The notes under the pieces are model-generated. The model made no database searches. It saw only the letters and a program-made list of their open reading frames with translations, and was not told where the DNA came from. 64,000 nucleotides of DNA from Globisporangium splendens (Eukaryota; Oomycota; Peronosporomycetes; Pythiales; Pythiaceae): assembly GCA_006386115.1 (NCBI GenBank), contig VFIW01000026.1:1-64000 (forward strand). The letters run 5' to 3'. Positions within the stretch are counted from its first letter, which is position 1. Every line of letters begins with the position of its first letter. Positions 42,501-50,467 of the stretch are shown piece after piece. The position numbers and the translations under genes are program-made.

Positions 42501-44592
42501 TGTACCGCATGACCAGGATCTGAAACTTTCGATCCTGCATGAGTTTCATGATGCACCAGCGAGTGGGCATCTCGGGCGTGAAAAGACCTTCTTGCAAGTG
42601 TCTAATGTGTTTTGGTGGCCACACCAATACAAATGGGTGGCCAATTATGTACGCTCATGCGAGCAGTGCCAGCGCGTGAAGCCTGCGGGCAAGAACAAAG
42701 CGCCGCTGCATCCGCTGCCGATTCCGCAAGACTGCTGGAAGTCGGTCAGCATGGATTTCGTCTTCGGTTTCCCGGAAGACAAGACGCGCAACACAGGCGT
42801 CGTCGTGTTCGTCGACCGACTGAGCAAAATGGTGCACGTTGCACCCGTGCGCAAGCATGTCACTGCGCAAGAGACGGCGTGCCTATTTTTAGAGCACGTG
42901 TTCCGCTATCACGGCTTGCCCGAGTCTATTGTATCAGACCGGGACCCGCGTTTTACCGCTGCCTTTTGGCGCGAACTCTTTCGCCTGCTCGGCACAGATC
43001 TGGCATTGTCCTCTGCCGATCACCCCGAGACAGACGGGCAAACCGAGCGCGTGAACCGTGTCGTCGAGGATATTCTTCGCAGCATCGCTGTCGATCATCC
43101 CCGCGACTGGAGCCGCTGGCTGCCGTACGCCGAGTTTGCTATAAATAGCAGCGAGCACGCCTCTACGGCCGTGACTCCGTTCTATTTTAACTCGCTGCGG
43201 CACCCGCGCGTACCCGCCACTCTGTTCGAGGGCGTCGAACGTTCTGCGGTGGGAGGGCAACTCACTGCGCTCGATACGAGCACGCGATCTCCGTCACCGG
43301 ACGTGGCGTCGACCGCTCACGTGGACGCGCGCGATGCGCCGCCTGTGCGATCGCGTTCCGAATCTGTCACGGTCTTACCGGACAGCACGCAGAGTATTGA
43401 CATATCGGGCACGGTACTGAGTTACGGTACACGTGTCCCTAAAGATGGATCACCCACGGTACTGAGCTACGGTACTCGTGTCCCTATAGATGGCTCTCAC
43501 ACGGTACCGAGTTACGGTACTCGTGCTAAAAATAGCCAGTCTCAGACGGAATCAGGCGACTGCTCGTGTGAGCGTCAGCCACGAATGGAAGGACGCGCGG
43601 TGTCACACACCGGCGCAGAAATAGATCTCTCTGCAGCACGCGCTGCGAGAGCAACGACAAAGCAAGACAAAGCCGTCGCGGCAGCGCGGCAATTTGTCGA
43701 TGAGCGCGCAGCATTGTTGCGTCGCGTACGCGACCAACTAGCTGCTGCGCAAGACAAGCAAAAGCTCTACGCCGATAAATCGGGTAGAAAGAACAAACAA
43801 ACGTTTTGTGTGGGTGATAAAGTGCTTTTGAGCATTAAAAACCTACCAAACGATGCAGTCACAACGCTCCCCAGCGGGAGTAAGTTGTTGCCACGATTCA
43901 TCGGGCCATACACTGTTGTGGAAAAGATTGGAGACTTGAATTACAAGCTCGATCTCCCAACGAGAATGGCAACGCACCCCGTGTTCTACGTGGGTTTGCT
44001 TAAGCGCTACCATGACGCTACTGTGGATTTTTATCCCAGTCCGGGAGCACGTCGGTCTCATCAGGGGGCTCAGACGCCGCCCATCGAGACACGAGCGCGT
44101 TGTGCCTCTCCCAAAGCGCCTTCACTCGCGGAGCGTACCTCGCGTGGAAGTGCTTCCCGCGGACGTGGTACTCCTCCAGCATCTGACGAGCTTCCTTCAG
44201 CTCCGTCTCAAGCGCTGCCACCCTCTGCTTCAACAGCGAGGTCTCGTCCAGATATTGCTGGCGAAGGGTACGGACGTCTTGCTGTAGCGCCCCCAAAGAC
44301 GATGCGTTCGCGTGAACCATCTGAACCACCGCATCTGGTGCAACCACCGATGCTGAAGCGAAGTAGGGCGCCACCTATCCCGCTGATTGACAAGCAGGGA
44401 CAGCGCCACTACCATGTTGAGCGCCTGCTGCGTGTGCAGCGGCGTAAGGGGAACACCCACTACCTTGTGAAGTGGCGTGGGTACGATGTGTCGCAGAGCT
44501 CGTGGGAGCCTGCTGAGCGTCTTCGCGAAGACGTCCCGGATCTTGTTGACGCCTTTGAGGCGCAACTGAGGGACTGTCATTCGCGCGAGTAA
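39511..44592 (+). CDS. pol: G2 Pol polyprotein (PR-RT-RH-IN-chromodomain)
   Basis: Open to the stop at 44590-44592. Protease VDCGAS, RT SYFDDIFVHS, RNase H VVCDASDFAIG, integrase HHCC (GHLGREK/CEQCQR) and the D-D-E motifs are all as in G1. The chromodomain LVKWRGYDVSQSSWEP is followed by VDAFEAQLRDCHSRE and stop, probably the original C-terminus. The protease-RT linker lacks one 10-residue AGSPAKRSTA-type repeat present in G1. Three YGTRVPKDGSP-type repeats lie between integrase and GPY/F (43415-43540). Confidence 0.93.
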   Translation, partial: RNVSVEAGRSTETDSIASASPTTRVVQMGSLVPGVLDNKAPSEMLVYSADVKGYEKKMTVLVDCGASQNFVSKAALEQSLQAYERLVHSGKREKMIVRLADGSIVHTEGVQVELSFSFCDFVCKETFVVLAMGSKYDLILGMPWLAKHQPWIDWRARTIGSSTPSSDEERRLRENFHAMDASFEHAVAGSPAGRHAAAASPASNTHAVAGSPARRCAEAGSPVCAEAPESPDVDTGAQVCGSRAPEPAPASDSDSTGVHASTSSYHPDGAVLELRTARSRVRINRRGRRKLSARERDSALASAAEKTVASHMIAPSLNAAATSLRAFGRISDPSIDRAHVDVALRRATRSPEANASDEVFFAEFAALHELPSTAEAIVSLEEMSYELFLTDLERDQIREIVVPTAFTRSELCTSSTADESVLEPDKQKRFAAQDWDTVKGSPYFDLLWEFKDVFPDKVPSALPVDRGIRHEIDLEPGSKYCVTRQWPLPREQVEAIDEFFAKRALAGHVRESKSPHSSPTFCVRKATGGWRIVHAFNKLNAATIPAQTPIPRKDVLIDSMGGSTVFSALDLMDGFYQILMRESDVPLTAVSTPSGMLWEWLVMPQGLKNAPATFNRLVTHLLRPHRAYAPSYFDDIFVHSRAEEGLSAVDVHKRHLRSVLQCLRDNSLYCNLKKCIFGASEIPILGCYVGKAGVRADPEKIKAIADWPIPKNVKDLRKWLGLANYLHKYSHNYAARVRPLTHLLKKDVEWDWTNDVMNAFIDVKESLVRAPVLALPDHTKAFSVVCDASDFAIGCALMQKDDDGHERVVSYQSRLLKAAEKNYPVHDKELLAIKYALLKFRVHLLGATPFVVYTDHASLRTAINSPHLSQRMARWLAFFSEFNFRVEYKPGKENVLADALSRRPDYESSADSSSDALCLERTPDLMHLSISRVQTKLKDNIQSLYAKDDECRLLIAHFDGSSKESLPAKLESKLARFSYHDGLLWHRLSNFDYPRVYVPHDQDLKLSILHEFHDAPASGHLGREKTFLQVSNVFWWPHQYKWVANYVRSCEQCQRVKPAGKNKAPLHPLPIPQDCWKSVSMDFVFGFPEDKTRNTGVVVFVDRLSKMVHVAPVRKHVTAQETACLFLEHVFRYHGLPESIVSDRDPRFTAAFWRELFRLLGTDLALSSADHPETDGQTERVNRVVEDILRSIAVDHPRDWSRWLPYAEFAINSSEHASTAVTPFYFNSLRHPRVPATLFEGVERSAVGGQLTALDTSTRSPSPDVASTAHVDARDAPPVRSRSESVTVLPDSTQSIDISGTVLSYGTRVPKDGSPTVLSYGTRVPIDGSHTVPSYGTRAKNSQSQTESGDCSCERQPRMEGRAVSHTGAEIDLSAARAARATTKQDKAVAAARQFVDERAALLRRVRDQLAAAQDKQKLYADKSGRKNKQTFCVGDKVLLSIKNLPNDAVTTLPSGSKLLPRFIGPYTVVEKIGDLNYKLDLPTRMATHPVFYVGLLKRYHDATVDFYPSPGARRSHQGAQTPPIETRARCASPKAPSLAERTSRGSASRGRGTPPASDELPSAPSQALPPSASTARSRPDIAGEGYGRLAVAPPKTMRSREPSEPPHLVQPPMLKRSRAPPIPLIDKQGQRHYHVERLLRVQRRKGNTHYLVKWRGYDVSQSSWEPAERLREDVPDLVDAFEAQLRDCHSRE

Positions 44593-45562
44593 TTTGTCGC
44601 CTGTTACCAGCGCGACCACCCGCTCGCAGAGGCGTGCCACCGCCCTGCTTGGAGCGAAACAGACGAACACGGTCAACTGCAAATTGCATGCGTTGACTGC
44701 GTTGCGCTGTCGGATCGGTAGACACTGTGCGAGTGCTACCTCCCTTAATTTTATTGATGCACGACATGAAGTCGGCATCGTACTCTTCTTCCGTCTCTCC
44801 AACAAAGAGGACGACTGGGATCGGGTGAATACGCAATTCCCCATTTTCATCCCGCAATCGCTTTTCGCGCCAATTTTTAAATTGAGCGTCATAGTCCCAC
44901 GCACAAAGTCTGGCTCTCGCGAGCAGATTCGATGCGGTCTTGCCAGCCGGCCATAGTTCTGGCGGCGGCATTTCGGGCAGTGAGTACTTGAGCTCATCGT
45001 GAACGATGGCTCGCACCCCTGCCTCTTCGTTTGTAATGAGGACTTCGTGCTTCCTCTTACGATTGTTGACAGCCTCAACGGCGTCATTTTCCTCCTTCGT
45101 CCGATACATCGAGACGTCAGCAGATGGATCTCGCTCGAGCTCGTGGAGATAAGCGGCGTGTCGCTCGCTTTGCAACTCCTCGTACTTGACCCACTCGTCG
45201 ATGGAGCCGAGCTTCATGGTGAGCGCTCCCTCGTCTTCAAGCGAGCTCCCGTCATTGTCAACGACGAGGAATTCCTCAGTCACTTCCTCCTCTTCCAAAG
45301 CACGCGCGAACAACGGCTTCACGGAAGGGAGGTCTCCGAATCGCAACTCACTGCTTATAGCAGGAGCGCTATCAGATGTGAGAGCAGACCTGCCGTCGCT
45401 CTCCGCAGGCACGTCGACCGCATCCGCGGTGACCGTCGTTCGTCTTGCGCTCGACGCGACCTCTCTGTCTTCCTCGCGCTTGCGCAGAGTTTCGACGAGA
45501 GTGCCGACGGCTTCCCCTTTTTGTCGCGCGAGCTTCTCGCGGACAGCTTTGTTGGTGGCCAT
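44018..45562 (-). pseudogene. G2 antisense ORF (aORF), one nonsense codon
   Basis: 514 codons in one frame from ATG 45562 (MATNKAVREKLARQ) to the stop at 44018, broken only by TAG at 44375-44377 (codon 396), where G1 has CAG. Conserved blocks with G1: LRFGDLPS, LGSIDEWVKYEEL, ADVSMYRTKEEND, YSLPEMPPPELWP, LRIHPIPVVLFVGETEEEY, AQRSQRMQFAVDRV, and the C-terminal coiled coil (LRQQYLDETSLLKQRVAALE). Much of the N-terminal 350 residues differs from G1, in contrast to about 98-99% identity of gag-pol. No known family recognised. Confidence 0.6.
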
Positions 45563-45733
45563 GATACTCACGTGCGCGAGCACAGTGACTATACGTGCCA
45601 ACACTCGGTGAAATTAACGCACGCGTCGCCGCTGTGCTCTTTCCCGAGGAATACACGAATGTTCCCCTTTCTCGGCGCACACGCGCGAGATCCACACGTT
45701 TCTCACACCGACCCTTCGAGTGTTTCGCACTTT

Positions 45734-45746
45734 AAGTGGGGGGTGG
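45734..45746 (+). other. G2 polypurine tract
   Basis: AAGTGGGGGGTGG immediately before the 3' LTR, identical to G1. Confidence 0.75.
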
Positions 45747-46280
45747 TGTAACGGGGTTACACTGTAACATGGTTACGCACTTGTGTTGTGCCACACAACC
45801 AAACCGAACCTTGCGGTACGTAGAGTACGCGCAACAAGTTTAAGACCGAACCATGAGGTTCGTCGTACTTGCTCGAACCTTCACGGTGGAGCCGGCAGCC
45901 AGTCTGAGTGACGGCGCCTCCAATTGGACATAATTGAACATGCATTTCGTCCAATCACATAAGACAACTAGCGTTAGTCTTTCATAGCCACTCATTGCCC
46001 CATGGGGAGTAATTACACTTGAGATTGCTATTGTTCATAGTTACATAAAGATAATCCAGGTTGTCCTACAGAGGGCAACCTCCAATAAATAAACAGTTCC
46101 ATTTTTACCGTTAACTAAAGCTTTGGTTATCGACGGTTACTCTATAGAGACCTATAGGTAACCGATCGTTGCACTGCAGGAAGCAGGCAACAGCTCTCGG
46201 AACAGAGTCCATGAGAGAAGCGTTGCATACGCTTCCTCACACACGTACCGTGCTGCGTAACTCGGGAGTGTCCGGTTACA
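45747..46280 (+). repeat. G2 3' LTR
   Basis: 534 bp, followed by CGGGA (46281-46285), the right copy of the target-site duplication. Confidence 0.95.
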
Positions 46281-46291
46281 CGGGACGTCAT
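46281..46291 (-). pseudogene. gag: Start codon and first codons of G4 gag, cut off by G2
   Basis: On the - strand ATGACGTCCCG reads Met-Thr-Ser-Arg and continues in phase with AGAGCTGCTC at 37752 once G2 and one CGGGA copy are removed. This fixes the gag start of G4 and the exact insertion point. Confidence 0.85.
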
Positions 46292-46470
46292 GATGATATA
46301 CCTATTTGTCGATATTGATTTCTGGTTGTGTTTCTTTCCTATTCTTTTCTTTTTCTTTGCTTACGTATTGATCAATTTTTTTGCAATATTTTCAATTATT
46401 CACACTACTTTGATTTAAATTTTTCTGCTGTGGACTTGAATTTAATGCTTGAATCGTGAGTTACTATTGG

Positions 46471-46848
46471 TCACTCGCACTTTGATGGCCTCTGTTGATG
46501 CAACTCGAAACGGAGAGATCGCTTCTGTTCGGTTCGGCTCTTCTTGGTATTACGCTCCTCTTGATCGCTCTTGACTTCTTTGATTTTGCGGTCCGCGAAT
46601 GTCGTAATTAGAGTTTCGACTTGATTGAGACGACTGAGCAGACGATCTGTGAGTTCTTGAAGCGCGCTTCTTTCGACGTGGCTGTCACAGTTGGGGATCT
46701 CGTTGCGCATATACTTGATGAGACTGAATTGACGCTCCAATGCTTGGGAGAACTTAGTGCGCAGACGATCAAGGTTTTCCGCGTTGTTGGAGAGCGGCGC
46801 AAAAGAGGATCCGACGAGTTCCGATTCTCGAGTCTTTCGCTTTCGCAT
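46471..46848 (-). CDS. Small basic/helical ORF in the G4 leader
   Basis: 125 codons (MRKRKTRESELVGSS...), ATG 46848 to stop 46471, between the G4 primer-binding site and gag. It looks helical with a basic C-terminus (TKKSRTEQKRSLRFEL). It may be an accessory ORF of G4, a captured gene fragment or chance. I recognise no family. Confidence 0.35.
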   Translation of the reverse strand: MRKRKTRESELVGSSFAPLSNNAENLDRLRTKFSQALERQFSLIKYMRNEIPNCDSHVERSALQELTDRLLSRLNQVETLITTFADRKIKEVKSDQEERNTKKSRTEQKRSLRFELHQQRPSKCE

Positions 46849-47103
46849 CTACTCGGACGCACACGTCCAACACCAGCAAGCACACAAACCACACAATAAG
46901 CTTGACTAAGGAACAGTGATTGTCGTTAATCTCTAGGGCAGCGCAAGCACAATGGCATTAAAGCTAACCTTTCGAGCGAGTGTCCCTTGTGATGTCAGCA
47001 GACAGTGGTTATTGGCGAGCGTCGGCCGGAACAGGCAGTCACCGAGACGGAAAGGATAACACCGAGTTGGAGTGAAGCGAGGCGAGTCTCGACTTGACCA
47101 ACA

Positions 47104-47113
47104 AGTGCTACCA
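47104..47113 (-). other. G4 primer-binding site
   Basis: AGTGCTACCA on + (TGGTAGCACT on -), two bases from the LTR edge, as in G1-G3. Confidence 0.65.
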
Positions 47114-47115
47114 CT

Positions 47116-47462
47116 TGTAAGGAGGCTTGTGTAGTTGATGGCAAATTGAGAAGTGAGATTGAGAAAACTGTTTAAGAAAAACTCAACTACTTCGTTGCTA
47201 GTCCTTAGCCCCCTTGGGGCTCTTGCTACTCTGTTTCTTTCTCTTGCGTGCTACTTGATATTTTTACTGGATTTTCTCATATCTGATTTTTCTTCCTTTT
47301 TTGTGGACAGGATCGCTTCTGAGATAACAGATGGGATCTCGTCATATCTTTACCTATGCATAAACATACAACCATTCCTAAAGGTGTCGTAATCATCTAT
47401 CAGCATTCCGATATACCGAAATATTGGTACATTGTACCATCATGGTACCGTCGACCCTTACA
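47116..47462 (-). repeat. G4 5' LTR
   Basis: 347 bp from TGTAAGGAGG to GACCCTTACA, with terminal inverted repeats TGTAAGG/CCTTACA, next to a primer-binding site. No second copy is in the window, so this rests on ends and context. Confidence 0.65.
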
Positions 47463-47934
47463 CATCTTGCGTCCCACCGACGTTGATGACGCGCCAGTCT
47501 TTCTTCTCTGTTAGGAACGCATCCAGCACACGCTGCCTTTTGCTGCCAGGTGATAGCATGTTTTCTCCGCGAGGCGTATTGAAGAAGAATGATAGGTCAG
47601 TGTGGCGGCAACTGGTTTAGCGGTAGCAATCAAATTTGAGAACTAGAAGTTTTCGTAAATTAATCATATTTAATATAATAAACCTCTCTTCTGTCATGCT
47701 TCCTGATTTGTCCAAACGCACCTGTGCTTTCGGTTCTATCACTGTTGTACCTGCTTTAAATACAACCTTCTGCTCTCTTCAACAGACAGTGACAGATACA
47801 AAACACGTATTATAAACAAGGTAATCTACTATAAAAGGGTACTTTATGGGAACCCTCCGTACCTCATAGTTGGAGTGATGTGCACAGTATGTTCACCTCC
47901 TCCCCCTTATTGACTGAAGGCATTTCCTGACGAG
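47463..47934 (+). promoter_or_regulatory. Intergenic/promoter region of the MICU-like gene
   Basis: No gene seen. TATAAAAGG at 47830-47838 is a possible TATA box about 100 bp before the ATG, and a pyrimidine-rich stretch (cctcctcccccttattgact) lies just upstream of the start. Confidence 0.35.
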
Positions 47935-50310
47935 ATGGCGCACCGCATCCTCTGCTCGCTGCGCTCGTCGTCCTTGGCGCCCGCGCTCGCCGCGCTCCCA
48001 CTCGCTGTGTGTGGCGCGAATGCGCGCGCGGAAGGTGGCACCACCCCCAGTGGCCCGTCGTTCACGGAGAAGACCGTGGGCAACTACGAGAACCGCCTGC
48101 GCAAGTTCAGCGCGCCCGAGCGCGTCTTCGAGTACTTTTCGTCGGTCGAGATCGACAAGCAGTTCTACATGACGCGCGAGGACCTCGCGCGCGCTATCAC
48201 GCCGTACACATACCGCAGCGGCGCACCGCTCGCGTCCAAGAACATCAAGTTCAACCCCAAGGCGAACGCCGGCAAGCCTCCAAAAGTGCGTCTTTGTTCT
48301 CTGTTTGTCGTGTGGCTTGCTGTAGTGCGGAACGAACGCGTTCTAGTGAATGGGACTGTTAATTTTGCCGCTGCTCATGTGTTTTGTAGGAAACCGTGGA
48401 CGCGTACACGAACCTGGTCAAGGAGCTGTTCCTTGAGACGGTGGAGGTGACGGCTGCGGACGTCAACGCGCTCTTGGCGTTCCGCGAGGAGAACCAGATC
48501 GACTTTGAGGTTTGTTTGAGATGCGTGAAGTTACTGCCGATATGAAATAAGCTTTCGTGCGCTGACGCCTTGATATTATGTTGCGCGATTATGTAGACGC
48601 ACGTGAAAGTGCTTCGCAATCTGCAGATCACGAACGCCGAGTTTGACCAGTTTGTCGTGGTACGCTGACACCGCAATTTCGAGTTTGTAGTTGGAGTGAA
48701 CCCTTGTGGGCTGATCCCATTATGAATCTTCTGGTGATGCTGTAGATCCACGGCGGCCCGGTGCGTACCAAGTCGTTTTTCGACTTGGTGGATGCGGATG
48801 GCGATGGTCTGATCTCGTACGCCGAGTACATGTTCTTCAATACGCTGCTCGCCAGTACGTTTGCTGCGATAGCCCCCAAACCCGGTTTGCTGTGAAGTCA
48901 TTGGCATCAAAACTAACACTGTCACTGTTCTTTTGTCAATGACTATGCGCAATGTGCAGTCCCTGAGCGTCAATTCGAGCTGGCGTTCAAGATGTTTGAC
49001 TCGGATGGCAATGGCCGCTTGGATCATCGGGAATTCAAGCAGGTTGGTGGCTTTGTTTAGAAGTTTCTTGTGATTCCCTCAACGCGTAGCAGTTTCTGTC
49101 CAATTATCTAATCTTCATTTACACCATTTTCTCTAAACAGATCATTGATCTGATGCGTTTGCGAACGCCTGCGGGGCGTCAAGACCGATCCCTCACAGAA
49201 GAAGACGCGCCGATTTTCAAGCACCTTTTCGGCGAACTCGCAACGTACTTTTTCGTTGGTGAAATTTCACTTCGTTATGCTTTTTAACGCTTTGTCGTTT
49301 GCTGCTTTGCAGGGAGACGCTTTCGTACGAAGACTTTTGTGCGTTCCGACGTGACCTCAAGCAAGAAATCATGCGCATTCAAATATCCTTTTCACACAAC
49401 TGTCGATGCCAGTTGCTAGAGATGCCATCCTGTCTATTTGTTGGTTTCGAAACGACATGATCCGTTGGTTTGGTTGTTTACTTTGAGCAGTATGACCTCG
49501 ATGGCAACAAAGACCTGTCGCCGCGCGAATTCGGCATGTTCTTGGTCTCGCACGTGAACCAGAAAGAGATTGGTAAATGGGTCGAGCGCGTCGAGGTGCT
49601 CCGTGACATGAAGGTACATGCTTACATGCGCAACAGAATAGCGTTTGCTTCGGTCACTAAGCTCCTACAAACTGTTAATGCGCACAGGGCCAAATTTCGG
49701 AGCAAGAGTTCATGAACTTCACGGAGTTGCTCGAGCATCTGGACGAGTTGAAGGTCGCGATTGATTTGATCATGCAAGAGCATGGACTGAACAAAGGTGC
49801 GTACTGTGCAGGGTGTGAATTTCTCCATTGTGGATGGTGGAGTCATTGAACCTGGGCAACCTCAAACTCTTGCGGTTGTAGAGCAATTCCAGCGCGCGAC
49901 GAAGGCTGCGCTTCGCGGTCGTCAAAGTGAAGAACTCGTGACTCCGCTCCAAATCGATGTGCTCTTTGCACTCTTTGATCTTGATGGTTCGTTGCGACAA
50001 CGCTTTGTGGAATGCCTGTGCTGGAAAGGGATACTGACACTTCATTTTTGGTTTTGTGGCAATCTGTGTAACTAGGCGATGGCCACTTGTCTCCAAAGGA
50101 GTTCATTGAAGTGATGCAAAAGCGCAAGGATGGAGGCTTCAACGAGGTACGTTACAACTTCCAAATACAACGTTCTGGGATTCCTAATTGCATGACAGAC
50201 TCTCTTACCATTTTTATGTGCTCACTCTGTCGTTTCTTTATTAGCCTCGCGACACTGGAGCCTTCCAGCTCATCAACCGTGTCAAAGCATGTATGGAAAC
50301 CAGTGCCTAA
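47935..50310 (+). CDS. MICU-type mitochondrial calcium uptake protein (EF-hand)
   Basis: Gates the mitochondrial calcium uniporter in the intermembrane space. The predicted 460 residues come from 12 exons: 47935-48285, 48390-48509, 48597-48659, 48746-48854, 48960-49042, 49141-49244, 49313-49382, 49482-49613, 49688-49796, 49882-49986, 50076-50146, 50245-50310. The N-terminus (MAHRILCSLRSSSLAPALAA) is a likely mitochondrial presequence. The family block YENRLRKFSAPERVFEYF...FYMTREDLARAITPY is clear. EF-hand loops: DADGDGLISYAE, DSDGNGRLDHRE, DLDGNKDLSPRE, DLDGDGHLSPKE. All introns are GT-AG except the seventh (49383-49481), which is AT-AC. It converges with the BLTP2-like gene 157 bp downstream. 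Which MICU paralogue it is cannot be told. Confidence 0.88.
49383..49481 (+). other. U12-type (AT-AC) intron in the MICU-like gene
   Basis: 99 bp, ATATCCTTTT at the 5' end (the U12 donor consensus) and GTTTAC at the 3' end. Splicing joins ...MRIQ to FEQYDLDG in frame. No GT-AG choice restores the EF-hand. The branch-point match is weak. Confidence 0.75.
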
Positions 50311-50467
50311 GTGCACAGGACTGGATTGAGAATGCAATCAACTACATTGCAAAGCTGTCTAACTCGATATGTGAAAAAATCAAGGTGAACAACTTTCCGC
50401 TGAGTTTGTTGTGTGAATCGTTGTATTTCTTTGTGCTTTATCTTGATTCTGCCAATTGCTTTGGGTA

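Larger units (their letters stand above)
37758..46280 (+). mobile_element. G2: full-length Ty3/gypsy chromovirus
   Basis: Sister of G1: LTRs 37758-38293 and 45747-46280 (about 2% different by eye) with CGGGA on both sides. gag and pol are open and the frameshift signal is intact, so the sense genes look competent. It differs from G1 by a 30-bp deletion in the protease-RT linker and by a diverged 1.15-kb module between chromodomain and 3' LTR. It sits in codons 3-4 of the G4 gag gene. Confidence 0.96.
36131..47462 (-). mobile_element. G4: older gypsy element, interrupted by G2 and truncated
   Basis: The 5' LTR (47116-47462), primer-binding site (47104-47113), a leader with a small ORF, the gag start (ATG at 46291) and then, after the 8.5-kb G2 insertion, gag-PR-RT to 36126. 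The rest of pol and the 3' LTR are missing. Insertion order is therefore G4 before G2. Confidence 0.8.

Noticed and set aside
47432..47620. 62-codon + strand frame starting near 47432
   Set aside because: Starts inside the G4 LTR, has no recognisable features and no conserved context.
49796..49815. Tiny 15-bp intron or frameshift in the MICU-like gene
   Set aside because: A normal GT-AG intron 49797-49881 joins LNK to EQFQRATKA in frame and fits the family alignment.
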